Of a stretch of DNA of 64,000 nt, positions 10,241 to 19,258 are shown piece by piece (within the stretch, counting starts at the first letter, position 1; every line of letters starts with the position of its first letter). A program made the position numbers and the translations under genes. Under the pieces are notes generated by a model that made no database searches, was not told the DNA's origin, and saw nothing but the letters and a program-made list of their open reading frames with translations. The stretch is from Rathayibacter caricis DSM 15933 (lineage in GTDB: Bacteria > Actinomycetota > Actinomycetes > Actinomycetales > Microbacteriaceae): the NCBI RefSeq assembly GCF_003044275.1, contig NZ_PZPL01000001.1, forward strand, positions 3,596,001-3,660,000. The letters run 5' to 3'.

Positions 10241-10325
10241 ACCGTCACCCTTCGCGTCCCCGTCGAGGATACCGGCCGACCACCTCCGACACACCGCCCT
10301 GCGACACCCGGCACGGCGACCCTGC

Positions 10326-11588
10326 TCACCCGTCCCGGAGAGGATGGGCGAGCTCGTCCGGGCCCAGCCGTGCGAGCAGGAGCGTGACGACCGCCGATGC
10401 CGCCGCGAGCACGCCGACCACCGCGAACGTCGGCGCGATCCCGACCGCTTCGCCCACCGGGCCCGCGACGGCCATCGACACCGGCATCAGAGCGAGGGAC
10501 ACGAAGAAGTCGAGGCTCGACACGCGCCCGAGCAGCGCCGACGGCACCCTCTGCTGCAGGAGCGTCCCCCACAGCACCTGCGCCGCCGCCCCGGTGACGC
10601 CGTCGAGGAAGAGGATCGCCGCGATCATCCACAGCTGGTCGACGACGCCGAGCAGGACGAAGGGCAGCGCACCGAAGCCCCACAGCAGGATCATCGTGGT
10701 CAGGTAGCGGCGCGGCACGGGGCGCGAGGAGACGACGAGGGATCCGACGACGCCGCCCACGCCGTAGGCCGTCAGGGCGAGCGCGTAGCCCGAGGCGCCG
10801 GTCCCGGTCTGATCGCGCACCGCGAAGGGCACGAGCACCTCGATCGGACCGACGACCAGGAACACGAGGACGATCGCGAACAGCAGCGTCGCGAGCAGCC
10901 ACCGCGTGCGCACCATGTAGCCGAAACCTTCGCGGAGGTCGCGGACCGCCGAGCCGAGCGCGCTCCCTCCGGCGTCTACGGCCCGCTCGAACGGGACGGG
11001 TCCCACCAGGAGCAGTCCCGCGAGTGCGAGCGCGTACCCGACCGCCGCGACGGCGAACGCCGCCGACGGCGCCGACACCGCGATCACCGCACCCGCGACC
11101 GCGGGCCCGGCGGCGCTCTGAGCGATCGGGCGCAGAGCCCCCTCGACGCCGTTCGCGGCGAGGAGCTGATCGGCCGGCAGCAGGCGAGGGAGGAGCGCGG
11201 AGTACGCCGGGAAGAAGAACGCCTCGCCGACGCCGAGCACGAACGCGACCGCGGTCAGCTGCCAGACCGTGAGGATCCCGGCCGACGAGAGGGCGACCGC
11301 GGCGAGGACGACGAGCACCCGCACCGCCTCGACGACGATCAGGATGCGCCGCTGCGGCACCCGATCGGCCAGCACTCCCCCGAGCAGGACCGCGAGCACG
11401 AGGCCGAGGGCGCTGGCCGTCGCCACCAGCGAGACGTCCCCGGGGCCGCCGCCGAGGGCGATGACCTGCCAGACGAGGGCGACGATCCACACCCCGCTCG
11501 CGAGGAGGGAGAGGCCGAGGGAGCCGGCGAGGAAGCGGTAGCCGCGCGTCTCGAAGGGGCGGAGCGCGCGAGGGAGGGCCGGGGCCAT
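10326..11588 (-). CDS. Major facilitator superfamily exporter (DHA3-like)
   Basis: A 420-residue, 12-segment transporter. The loop LGGVLADRVPQRRIL between segments 2 and 3 matches the MFS motif A region. The sequence GEAFFFPAYSALLPRLLP is typical of the DHA3 group that includes EntS and macrolide exporters. ATG 11588 has GGAGGGA 6 nt upstream. It is divergently transcribed from the VOC protein; their -10 elements appear to overlap (see 11629-11638). The substrate is unknown; efflux of a small hydrophobic molecule is likely. Confidence 0.85.
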   Translation of the reverse strand: MAPALPRALRPFETRGYRFLAGSLGLSLLASGVWIVALVWQVIALGGGPGDVSLVATASALGLVLAVLLGGVLADRVPQRRILIVVEAVRVLVVLAAVALSSAGILTVWQLTAVAFVLGVGEAFFFPAYSALLPRLLPADQLLAANGVEGALRPIAQSAAGPAVAGAVIAVSAPSAAFAVAAVGYALALAGLLLVGPVPFERAVDAGGSALGSAVRDLREGFGYMVRTRWLLATLLFAIVLVFLVVGPIEVLVPFAVRDQTGTGASGYALALTAYGVGGVVGSLVVSSRPVPRRYLTTMILLWGFGALPFVLLGVVDQLWMIAAILFLDGVTGAAAQVLWGTLLQQRVPSALLGRVSSLDFFVSLALMPVSMAVAGPVGEAVGIAPTFAVVGVLAAASAVVTLLLARLGPDELAHPLRDG

Positions 11589-11628
11589 GCCGATCCCTCC
11601 TCCGCGGTGGTGACGCGGGCAGCCGACC

Positions 11629-11638
11629 AGAGTAGCGT
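11629..11638. promoter_or_regulatory. Overlapping divergent -10 elements
   Basis: The plus-strand TAGCGT (11633-11638) and the minus-strand TACTCT (11634-11629) share bases between the MFS exporter and the VOC gene. They would drive the two genes in opposite directions and should compete for RNA polymerase. Assigned by sequence only. Confidence 0.35.
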
Positions 11639-11689
11639 CTGGCCCGAGAGGGCGGCAACGGCGCCACCCGCGGAGGGAAGTGATGCACC

Positions 11690-12070
11690 GTGGTCCGGAG
11701 CGAGCGCGTGTTCAGCGGTTTCAGCGTCGACGACATCGAGGCGGCGAGGGCCTTCTACGGGACGACGCTGGGGTTCGACGTGTCGCTCAACTCGATGGGC
11801 ATCCTCGAGATCGCCCTCCCCGGTGGAGGTCACGCGATCGCGTATCCCAAGCAGGACCACGTGCCCGCGACCTTCACGATCCTGAACCTCTCGGTCGAGT
11901 CGGTCGACGACGCGGTGGCGGAGCTGAACCGCGCCGACGTCGTGACGAAGATCTACGACGACGACGAGCTCCCCACCGACGCGACCGGAGTGATGCGCGG
12001 ACACGGCCCGGAGATCGCGTGGTTCCGCGACCCGGCGGGCAACGTGCTGAGCGTGATCGCCGCGGACTGA
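11690..12070 (+). CDS. VOC (glyoxalase/bleomycin-resistance fold) protein
   Basis: A 126-residue single-module vicinal-oxygen-chelate protein. It shows the FSVDDIEAARAFYGTTLGFDV opening helix and an EIAWFRDPAGNVLSVI C-terminal strand, the usual end of these domains where one Glu/His metal ligand sits. Members include glyoxalases, dioxygenases and drug-binding resistance proteins, so the name does not define an activity. The start is taken at GTG 11690; GGAGGG lies 13 nt upstream. It is divergent from an MFS exporter, so a shared detoxification role is possible but unproven. Confidence 0.85.
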   Translation: MVRSERVFSGFSVDDIEAARAFYGTTLGFDVSLNSMGILEIALPGGGHAIAYPKQDHVPATFTILNLSVESVDDAVAELNRADVVTKIYDDDELPTDATGVMRGHGPEIAWFRDPAGNVLSVIAAD

Positions 12071-12180
12071 ACCGGAGCTCGATGCGCCCGCTGCCCGGGC
12101 TGCTCGATCAGCACGAGGAGAGGCGACCTCCACGGGCCGGGCACGCGGAGGCAGACCTCCAGACAGGAGACCCCGTCTGC

Positions 12181-12219
12181 CTGCTGGTCGAGTAGCCCCG
12201 CAGGGGCGTATCGAGACCC
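12181..12219 (+). repeat. Interspersed short repeat, copy in inverted orientation
   Basis: The reverse complement matches the copy at 12296-12336 almost base for base (TCTCGATACGC, a short G/C core, then GGGCTACTCGA, then CAGCAG). The element itself folds as TCGATACGCCCC facing GGGGCTACTCGA. Partial copies of the CTGCTCGATCAGC/CGGC end occur near 12103-12113 and 12345-12357. Confidence 0.7.
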
Positions 12220-12295
12220 GCATCCCCTGACCGTCGGTCACCGTGCCGCGACCCTCACAGCACGGAGTGCGGGAGGCGGGGCCGCTGGAGTACGT

Positions 12296-12336
12296 GGATC
12301 TCGATACGCACGCTGCGCGGGCTACTCGATCAGCAG
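12296..12336 (+). repeat. Interspersed short repeat, second copy
   Basis: Inverted partner of 12181-12219, differing in the internal G/C core. Elements of the form TCGATACGC...GGCTACTCGA are, to my recollection, frequent between Microbacteriaceae genes. Together the copies fill most of the 360-bp gap between the VOC gene and the tRNA. No gene is seen there. Confidence 0.7.
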
Positions 12337-12390
12337 GAGACGCGGGCTGCTCGATCGGCGAAGGGGCGACAATCGGGTGCCCGTTAACGA

Positions 12391-12422
12391 CGAAACCCGG
12401 CCTCCGAGGAGACCGGGTTTCG
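12391..12422 (-). terminator. Hairpin terminator downstream of the initiator tRNA
   Basis: A 10-bp stem, CGAAACCCGG with CCGGGTTTCG, around a 12-nt loop, begins 8 nt beyond the tRNA 3' end on the minus strand. The tRNA-side flank is A-rich and gives CTTTCTT on the plus strand, so it could also work in that direction. Confidence 0.7.
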
Positions 12423-12430
12423 CTTTCTTG

Positions 12431-12504
12431 TTGCGGGGGCAGGATTTGAACCTACGACCTCTGGGTTATGAGCCCAGCGAGCTACCGAACTGCTCCACCC
12501 CGCG
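12431..12504 (-). tRNA. Initiator tRNA-fMet (CAT)
   Basis: The 74-nt tRNA (without CCA) folds completely: acceptor stem GCGGGG with CCCCGC, anticodon loop CTCATAA, and T-arm with GGTTCAAAT. Two initiator hallmarks are present: an unpaired C1-A72 at the acceptor end and three consecutive G-C pairs (GGG with CCC) at the base of the anticodon loop. CCA is not encoded. A terminator hairpin follows it. Confidence 0.95.
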
Positions 12505-12577
12505 GCACAAGAGAAGACATTACACGCGGATCGCGAGCGATGCAAATCGAGAGGCAGGAGGCGGCAGGGTCCGACCG

Positions 12578-13444
12578 TCAGCGCCGCTTCACGGCCGTGA
12601 TCGCGAGCGCCAGCGGCAGCCACTCCCGGTCGGGCCAGGACCACACTCCGTCGCTCTCGACGAGCTGCGGAACGACCCGCCACGGCGCGATCGGCTCCTC
12701 GCGCAGCTCCGTCAGAGACAGGCCCGCACCGAGCAGCGCCGACACGATCGAGCCGATCGGGTGGCTGAACTCGTGGGCGCGAACGTTCTCGAACGAGGCG
12801 TCCGACACCGCGTAGTCACCCGAGTTCTCGACGACGACGGGCTCGCCGCGGCCGTCGTAGGGCTGCTGGAACCGCGGCTCCTGCCCCTCGGGCGAGCCGG
12901 TGAAGACCGCCGCTGCGGGGTGCGTGTCGACGAAGACGAAGGAGCCGCCGGGAGCGAGGAACCACTCCACGATGCGCGCCCACTCGACGAGGTCCGGCAG
13001 CCAGACGACGGTGCCCCAGGTGGTGACGACGACGTCGAACGAGTCGGGCTCCGGCAGCATGTGCCGCAGCTCGTAGAGGTTGGCGCAGACGAAGCGGGCG
13101 CGGTCCGTGAGGCCCAGCTCCGCCGCGAGCTCGCGCGCCTTGCGCACGGCCGGCATCGAGAAGTCGACTCCGATGACGTCCGCGCCGCGCTGGGCGAGCG
13201 CCAGGGTGTCGGCGCCGAAGTGGCACTGCAGATGCAGCACCCGCTTGCCCTCCCAGCCGTCGGGCGCGACGCGGGCGAGCGACTCCTCCTCGACGGGGAA
13301 GAGCCGGCCCGCCCCGCCGCGCAGCGCCGACAGGTCGTAGAACGAGCTGTCGACGTGCGCGGCGACGCGCTCGTCCCAGAGGGCGCGGTTCAGATCGAGC
13401 CACTCCCCCGAGCGCAGGTGCTCGCCGCGGTCGACCTGGACCAT
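12578..13444 (-). CDS. Class I SAM-dependent methyltransferase
   Basis: A 288-residue Rossmann-fold methyltransferase. Motif I is VLHLQCHFGADTLALAQRGA near residue 70, followed by VIGVDFS (motif II) and DSFDVVVTTWG (motif IV). It ends with a region common to conserved actinobacterial methyltransferases of unknown substrate. ATG 13444 begins 4 nt after the stop of the UPF0182 gene, so it is probably read from the same transcript. The methyl acceptor cannot be named. Confidence 0.8.
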   Translation of the reverse strand: MVQVDRGEHLRSGEWLDLNRALWDERVAAHVDSSFYDLSALRGGAGRLFPVEEESLARVAPDGWEGKRVLHLQCHFGADTLALAQRGADVIGVDFSMPAVRKARELAAELGLTDRARFVCANLYELRHMLPEPDSFDVVVTTWGTVVWLPDLVEWARIVEWFLAPGGSFVFVDTHPAAAVFTGSPEGQEPRFQQPYDGRGEPVVVENSGDYAVSDASFENVRAHEFSHPIGSIVSALLGAGLSLTELREEPIAPWRVVPQLVESDGVWSWPDREWLPLALAITAVKRR

Positions 13445-13448
13445 CGTG

Positions 13449-16403
13449 CTACTGCGCCCCCTCGGCCTCGAGGGCCCGGGCGAGGGCCTCCGTCAGCTGC
13501 TCGTCGGCCGCCGCGAACGCGGTCAGGTCGCCGGCGCGCAGGGCCGCCTCGCGAGCGTCGAGCGCGGTCCGGGCGTCGCTGAGCGCCTGCTGCAGCGGCG
13601 TCTGGTCGCCGGTGTCGGCGTCCGATCCACCGGTCTCGGTGTCCGTTCCCGGATCCGTCCCGACGTCGGTGCCCGGGTCGGTGCCGGTGTCCGGAGTCGT
13701 GGGCGTGCCCGTGTCGCCGGCCGTCGCTCCCGAGTCGCCGCCGAAGAGGCTGTCGAGCGCGGCGTCGAGGGTGTCCTCGAACGCGATGTCGTCACCGAAC
13801 GCGACCAGCACCTTCTGGAGGAGCGGGAAGCTCGTGTCGCCGTTGGAGCGGACGTAGATCGGCTGCACGTACAGCAGACCGCCGCCGACGGGGAGCGTCA
13901 GCAGGTTGCCTCGGGTGACCGTGGTGTCACCGCGCGACAGGATGTTGAGCTCGTTCGCGACCGTGGGGTCGGTCGTGAACGCGTTCTGCACCTGGCCGGG
14001 TCCGGGGACAGTGTCGTCCTTGGGCAGCTCGAGGAGGCGGAGCGTGCCGTAGCCGTCGGCCACCTCGCCGTCCGCGGATCCCGCGTCGGAGTCGGCCACG
14101 AGGTAGCCGGTGAGCACGTTGCGGCTCGTCTGGCTGCCCGCGACGCTCGCCGGGATGTACGTCGAGTAGAGCGAGTACGACGGGACGTCCTGGTCGGGGG
14201 TCTGCAGCGTCAGGTAGTACGGCGGCTGCAGGGTGTCGCCGGTCGCGGCGGCCGTGGTCGCGGCTCCGCTCGTCGGGTCGTTCGGCGTCGACCAGGCGTC
14301 CTCACGGGAGTAGAAGGACCCCGCCTCGGTCACGTGGTAGGTGCCGAGCACCGCGCGCTGGACCTTGAAGAGGTCCTCCGGGTAGCGGACGTGGCTGATC
14401 AGGTCGGCCGACATGTCGCTGACCGGCTTCACCGTCGACGGGAAGATCTTCTGCCAGGTCTGCAGGATCGGGTCCTCGGTGTCCCAGGCGTACAGGGTGA
14501 CCTTGCCGTCGTAGGCGTCGACCGTGGCCTTCACCGAGTTGCGGATGTAGTTCACGTCGTCGGTCGGGAACTGCTGCTGGGTGTTGGTGTCGGCGATCGC
14601 CTGCGAGAGGCTCTGCACAGCGGAGTAGGGGTATTCGGCCGACGTGGTGTAGCCGTCCACCACCCAGACCACGCGGTCGTCGACGACGGTCGGGTACGCG
14701 TCGGAGTCGAGGGTCAGGTAGGGAGCGACCTTCTGCACGCGGTCGACCGGATTGCGGTCGTAGAGGATCTGCGACTCGCTGTTCACGCCGTCCGACAGGA
14801 AGATCTGCTCGGACTGGAACTTGATCGCGTAGACGAGCTTCTTGAAGACGTTGTCGAGCGACGGACCGCCCTCGCCGTCGAAGGTCGTGTACGTCTGCTG
14901 CGCCCCGTCGGTGCCCGAGGGGTAGTCGAGCTCGATGTCGCGCGACTCGGTGCCGCCGACGATCGAGTACGCCGGCGAGTTCTCGCCGAAGTAGATCCGC
15001 GGCTCGTAGTCGCCGAGGTCGCCGGTCGTGGGCACACCGGACTCGATGAACACGGGCTCACCGTCGGCCGAGCGCTGGTTGCCGTAGGCGGCGACGAGGC
15101 CGTAGCCGTGGGTGTAGACGAGCGTCTGGTTGTACCAGGTCTGGTTGTTGCCCAGGCCGTTGAGGTTCAGCTCGCGGACGCCGACGACCGCGTCCTGGGT
15201 GGAGCCGTCGATCGAGTAGCGGTCGACGTCGAGCGAGTTGCGGTCGTCGCCGAAGGAGTAGTACTGGCGGAACTGCTGGAGCTGCGAGAACGCGTCGGTC
15301 ACGACCGCGGGGTCGATGATGCGGATGTTCGCGGTGGTCTCCGCGTCCGATCGCAGCGCCCCCGGAGCGGCATCGGTCGTTGCGTCGTACGGGATCACCT
15401 CGACGTCGTCGACGCCGTAAGCCTGCCGGGTCATGTCGATGTTGCGCTGGATGTACTCGGACTCGAGCGTGCGCTCGTTCGGCACCACCTGGAAGGTCTG
15501 CACGACCCAGGGGGCGAGCGACCCGACGAGCAGGCTCGACACGATGAGCAGCGCGGTTCCGATGACCGGGAGGCGCCAGCGGCCGATGAACGCCGTGACG
15601 ACGAAGAGGACCGCGACGAGCGCCGCGACCAGCGCGAGGATCTGCAGACCCGGGATCGTGGCGTTGACGGTGGCGTAGGTCGCTCCGGTGATGCGGGCTC
15701 CCTGGTCGGTGAGGGTCGCGTACTGGTCGAGCCAGAGGCTGACCGCCTGCACCAGCAGGTAGAGCGCAGCGATGATGGCGACCTGGATGCGGGAGGACTT
15801 CGAGACGCGCACCTCGCGGCCGTTCACGCGGATCGCTCCGTAGAGGTAGCCGGTGGCCAGGGTGGCGAGCGCCGAGATGATGAGGACGGCGGAGGCGAAG
15901 CCGACGATGCTCTGGTAGAAGGGCAGCTCGAAGAGGTAGAAGGAGGTGTCCAGACCGAATTGCGGGTCGACGTCACCCGAGGGCGTGCGGTTCCAGAAGG
16001 TCAGGCTGGTCTGCCAGCGCGACGCGGAGGACACTCCGGCGAAGAGGCCCAGGACCGCCGGGATCCCGAAGGTCGCCAGGCGCCGCAGCGGCTCGACAAC
16101 CTGCTGGTAGCGGTCGATCTGCGAGTTGAGCTTCGCGTAGACCGGCCGGAGGCGGTACGCCAGACTGAGGCTGATGAAGACCGGGACGGCCATCGCGACG
16201 AAGCCGATGGCGAAGAGCCCGCCCGCGGCCGCCCACTGCGTCGTGAGCACGGAGAGGAAGCCGAGCTGGTCGTACCAGAGGATGTCGGTGTAGAGACCGG
16301 CGAAGACGAAGAACGCCACCACCAGAGCGGCCACGACCACGACAGTGACGGCGAGGGCGCTCCGTCTCTTCCGCGGCGGGGTTTCGGTTGCTGTGGAACT
16401 CAC
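13449..16403 (-). CDS. UPF0182 family large membrane protein
   Basis: A 984-residue protein of the UPF0182 (COG1615) family, the homologue of M. tuberculosis Rv3193c by order and sequence type. About seven membrane segments occupy the first ~330 residues, starting with VTVVVVAALVVAFFVFAG. A large extracytoplasmic region follows, then an Asp/Thr/Gly-rich tail (~905-950) that is low in complexity and probably wall-spanning. GTG 16403 has AAGAGG 7 nt upstream; a longer frame to 16442 overlaps the promoter (TAGCAT) and is not used. The function of the family is unknown. Confidence 0.9.
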   Translation of the reverse strand: MSSTATETPPRKRRSALAVTVVVVAALVVAFFVFAGLYTDILWYDQLGFLSVLTTQWAAAGGLFAIGFVAMAVPVFISLSLAYRLRPVYAKLNSQIDRYQQVVEPLRRLATFGIPAVLGLFAGVSSASRWQTSLTFWNRTPSGDVDPQFGLDTSFYLFELPFYQSIVGFASAVLIISALATLATGYLYGAIRVNGREVRVSKSSRIQVAIIAALYLLVQAVSLWLDQYATLTDQGARITGATYATVNATIPGLQILALVAALVAVLFVVTAFIGRWRLPVIGTALLIVSSLLVGSLAPWVVQTFQVVPNERTLESEYIQRNIDMTRQAYGVDDVEVIPYDATTDAAPGALRSDAETTANIRIIDPAVVTDAFSQLQQFRQYYSFGDDRNSLDVDRYSIDGSTQDAVVGVRELNLNGLGNNQTWYNQTLVYTHGYGLVAAYGNQRSADGEPVFIESGVPTTGDLGDYEPRIYFGENSPAYSIVGGTESRDIELDYPSGTDGAQQTYTTFDGEGGPSLDNVFKKLVYAIKFQSEQIFLSDGVNSESQILYDRNPVDRVQKVAPYLTLDSDAYPTVVDDRVVWVVDGYTTSAEYPYSAVQSLSQAIADTNTQQQFPTDDVNYIRNSVKATVDAYDGKVTLYAWDTEDPILQTWQKIFPSTVKPVSDMSADLISHVRYPEDLFKVQRAVLGTYHVTEAGSFYSREDAWSTPNDPTSGAATTAAATGDTLQPPYYLTLQTPDQDVPSYSLYSTYIPASVAGSQTSRNVLTGYLVADSDAGSADGEVADGYGTLRLLELPKDDTVPGPGQVQNAFTTDPTVANELNILSRGDTTVTRGNLLTLPVGGGLLYVQPIYVRSNGDTSFPLLQKVLVAFGDDIAFEDTLDAALDSLFGGDSGATAGDTGTPTTPDTGTDPGTDVGTDPGTDTETGGSDADTGDQTPLQQALSDARTALDAREAALRAGDLTAFAAADEQLTEALARALEAEGAQ

Positions 16404-16505
16404 GGATAAGCCTCTTGCTGTCGAGATGTGAGGGGAGGGCACCCATGCTATGCGACGGGTGTCCGGCCCACCTGAGCGTCGGCCCCGACCGCCGGGAGTC
16501 GCAGA

Positions 16506-17615
16506 TCAGTCGATCGGCTCGGCCGCGTCGCAGGTCGGCAGCCCGGAGACGTCGTCCGCTGCGATGCCCTCGAGCGCGGCGAGCGCCTCGTCGAGCGTCG
16601 AGACGCTGAGCACCTGCAGCCCGTCCGGCACGTGCCCGACGACCTCTCCGCAGTTCTGCGCAGGAGAGAGGAACCAGTCGGCTCCGGCGTCGACCGCTCC
16701 GAACATCTTCTGCCGGATCCCCCCGATCGGCCCGACCTCGCCGGCGGCGTCGATGGTGCCGGTGCCGGCCACCGCCGCTCCTCCGTTGAGCGACCCCTCG
16801 GTGAGCTTGTCGATGATGCCGAGCGCGAACATCATGCCGGCGCTGGGGCCGCCCACGTCGTCGAGCTGGATGTCGACCTCGAAGGGGAAGTCGAACGCGG
16901 CGCCGGCGACGATGCCGAGGACAGCGGAGCCGTCGCGGTCGACGGGCACGACGCGGACGTCCTGCTGCTCCCCGTCGCGCTCGACGGTCAGGTCGACGGG
17001 CGAGCCCGCTTCGGACGCCTGCACCGCCTCGCGCAGCGCGGCCACGTCGGTGATCGGCTCGCCCCCGACCGCGACGACCGCGTCTCCGGGCTCGAGGACG
17101 TCGACCGACGGCGACCCCTCGGGGATCTGCACGACGGACACGCGCTGCTCGACCGGGTACCCCAGCTCGGTCAGCGCGGCGGCGATCGCCTCCTGCTGCG
17201 AATCCGTCATCTCGGCCTGGTTCGCCTCGTCGCGCTGCTCGACGGTGACCGACCGCGGGAAGATCGACTCGACCGGCACGACCGCCTTGCTGCGATCGAA
17301 CCAGGCGCCGACGATCTCGACCCAGCTCGGCAGGCTCTCGGGGTTGCCGACGACCGAGACGGTCAGCATGTCGAGGGTTCCGGTGGTGGGGTAGGTCGGC
17401 TCGTCGGGGATGGAGATGAGAGGCACGTCCTCGCCGTCGGCCTCGCTCGTGCCCAGGGTGTCGAAGACGGGGCCCGGCTGCTCGATGACGTAGGGGGCCG
17501 GGGCGACGCCCAGCACCACGACGAGCGCGACTCCCGAGAACAGCACGGCCGGCCCCACCCAGGCCCGCCGCTCCAGCGTGGGAGAGCGCCGGGGATCGTC
17601 GGAGAACAGCGTCAC
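16506..17615 (-). CDS. PDZ-containing Lon-like serine protease (YlbL family)
   Basis: A 369-residue single-pass membrane protein: an N-terminal membrane segment (GPAVLFSGVALVVVLGV), a PDZ domain (EPGDAVVAVGGEPITDVAALREAV, ~200) and a C-terminal Lon-type (S16) proteolytic domain. The Ser-Lys dyad is visible as Ser in DVGGPSAGMMFALGI near 258 and Lys in GPIGGIRQKMFGA near 301. No ATPase domain is present, as in Bacillus YlbL and mycobacterial Rv3194c. GTG 17615 follows AGGAAGG by 6 nt. It is divergent from the DUF2342 gene, with apparently shared -10 sequences at 17726-17732. Probable role: cleavage of membrane or secreted substrates. Confidence 0.9.
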   Translation of the reverse strand: MTLFSDDPRRSPTLERRAWVGPAVLFSGVALVVVLGVAPAPYVIEQPGPVFDTLGTSEADGEDVPLISIPDEPTYPTTGTLDMLTVSVVGNPESLPSWVEIVGAWFDRSKAVVPVESIFPRSVTVEQRDEANQAEMTDSQQEAIAAALTELGYPVEQRVSVVQIPEGSPSVDVLEPGDAVVAVGGEPITDVAALREAVQASEAGSPVDLTVERDGEQQDVRVVPVDRDGSAVLGIVAGAAFDFPFEVDIQLDDVGGPSAGMMFALGIIDKLTEGSLNGGAAVAGTGTIDAAGEVGPIGGIRQKMFGAVDAGADWFLSPAQNCGEVVGHVPDGLQVLSVSTLDEALAALEGIAADDVSGLPTCDAAEPID

Positions 17616-17725
17616 GGGGGCCTTCCTCAGGGCGTGCGGGGAAGCTCCGCCGGAGTGTTCGCGGCGGGCGGAAGCGGGCCCTGCGGTTGCGGTCGTCTTC
17701 AGGCCGATCGCCCGGGCACTCGGGC

Positions 17726-17732
17726 TAACGTA
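17726..17732. promoter_or_regulatory. Shared symmetric -10 for divergent genes
   Basis: The 11-nt palindromic segment GCTAACGTAGC contains TAACGT on the plus strand (17726-17731) and TACGTT on the minus strand (17732-17727). It sits between the Lon-like protease and the DUF2342 gene, about 70 to 110 nt from either start. Confidence 0.4.
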
Positions 17733-17798
17733 GCTTGCACGACTGGGAGTCGAGTCACGATCCCGGGCGTTCACGCGAACGACGGAGGGCTGATCCGA

Positions 17799-19190
17799 AT
17801 GGCCGCAGGCGACAGTGCTGACCGACCCGGCGAGGGCTCGGAGGACGAGTTCCGCGAGATGCTGAGCCGGTTCCTCTCGGGCGACGGGCCGATCGATCCC
17901 TCCCAGCTGGCCGGTGCCGCCGGGCTGCCCAACGACCCGGTCGCGCTGCAGAACCTGCTCTCGCAGCTGCAGAGCGCGATGCAGCAGAACGGCGACGGGA
18001 TCAACTGGACGCTCGCGAGCGAGCAGGCCAAGCAGCTCGCCCGCACCGACTCGGTGCCGGTCACCGACTCCGTGCGCGCACCGCTCGACGGGGCCTTCGG
18101 CGTCGCCGCCCTCTGGCTCGACGAGGTCGCCCACGTGTCCGAGCTCAGCCGTGCGCCGCGCAGCATCAGCCGCCTCGAGTGGATCTCTCTCACGATGCCG
18201 GTGTGGACGCAGCTCGCCGAGCCCGTCGCCCTGAGCATCTCGGACGCTCTGACCCGGGTGATGCGCGAGCAGGCTCCGGAGGAGATGCGCGCGATGATCG
18301 CCGGCGCCGAGAACATGATGCGCGGCATCGGCGGCACGCTGTTCGCCCTCCAGCTCGGGCAGGTCGTGGGGCAGCTCGCGGCCGAGGTCGTCTCGGGCGG
18401 CGACATCGGCATCCCGCTGCTCGAAGAGGGCGACGCCGCGATCCTGCCGCAGAACGTCGCCGCGTTCGGCGAGGGCCTCGACATCCCGATCGACCAGGTC
18501 CAGATCTACCTGGCGGTCCGCGAGCTCGCCCACGCCCGCCTCTTCCGCCACGGCAAGTGGCTCCGCCTGGCCCTGATCTCGCAGATCACCGACTTCGCGC
18601 GCGGCATCAGCATCGACACCACCCGCCTCGAGGAGCTCGCCGAGACCTTCGACCCCTCGAACCCCGAGGAGCTGCGCGACGCGATGACCTCCGGCGCGCT
18701 GATCCCGCCGAAGACGGAGGAGCAGCTCGCTGCGCACGCCCGCCTCGAGACGGTCCTCGCGCTCATCGAGGGCTGGGTCGACGTGGTGACCGCCGCCGCG
18801 ACGACGCGCCTGCCCAGTGCCGGAGCGATCGCCGAGACCGTCCGCCGCCGCCGCGCCTCCGGGGGGCCGGCCGAGTCGGCGTTCGCGACCCTCGTGGGCC
18901 TGGAGCTCCGGCCGCGGCGTCTGCGCGACGCCGCCGCCATGTGGCAGGCCGTCACCGACGCGGTCGGAGCGGAGGCGCGCGACAGCCTGTGGTCGCACCC
19001 CGACCTGCTGCCCGGCTCCGAGGACCTGGACGACCCGAGCCGCCTCGTGGCGCGGCTCAGCGCGGAGGCCCGGGGCGAGACTCCGGAGCCGGACGAGATG
19101 GACCTCGCGCTCGAGGAGCTCCTGAACGGCGGGACGCCCGACGCCTCCTCCGAGGACGGCACCGGCCCGACGGGCGACCGTCCCGTCTGA
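17799..19190 (+). CDS. DUF2342 zinc-dependent metalloprotease-type protein
   Basis: A 463-residue soluble protein of the DUF2342 / putative zinc-dependent metalloprotease family, matching M. tuberculosis Rv3195 in position. The family's central helix is AVRELAHARLFRH near 238-250. It offers Glu and His residues in an ExxH arrangement rather than a standard HExxH, so protease activity is only suggested by database naming. ATG 17799 has GGAGGG 9 nt upstream. The N-terminus is acidic and the C-terminus ends in a disordered Gly/Pro tail. It is divergent from the Lon-like protease and precedes the ThiF-like gene by 68 nt. Confidence 0.85.
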   Translation: MAAGDSADRPGEGSEDEFREMLSRFLSGDGPIDPSQLAGAAGLPNDPVALQNLLSQLQSAMQQNGDGINWTLASEQAKQLARTDSVPVTDSVRAPLDGAFGVAALWLDEVAHVSELSRAPRSISRLEWISLTMPVWTQLAEPVALSISDALTRVMREQAPEEMRAMIAGAENMMRGIGGTLFALQLGQVVGQLAAEVVSGGDIGIPLLEEGDAAILPQNVAAFGEGLDIPIDQVQIYLAVRELAHARLFRHGKWLRLALISQITDFARGISIDTTRLEELAETFDPSNPEELRDAMTSGALIPPKTEEQLAAHARLETVLALIEGWVDVVTAAATTRLPSAGAIAETVRRRRASGGPAESAFATLVGLELRPRRLRDAAAMWQAVTDAVGAEARDSLWSHPDLLPGSEDLDDPSRLVARLSAEARGETPEPDEMDLALEELLNGGTPDASSEDGTGPTGDRPV

Positions 19191-19258
19191 TCCGACGCCT
19201 GCGAGGGGCCTGTGGAGAACTCCGCGGGCCCCTCCGTCGTTTCGGCCATGCTCTCGGC

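Noticed and set aside
12431-12504. Elongator tRNA-Met or tRNA-Ile(CAT)
   Set aside because: The C1-A72 mismatch and the three G-C pairs next to the anticodon loop are initiator-specific.
13446-16409. Plus-strand open frame of 987 codons opposite the UPF0182 gene
   Set aside because: It has no family match, an antisense composition, and the opposite strand carries a clear UPF0182 protein with membrane segments.
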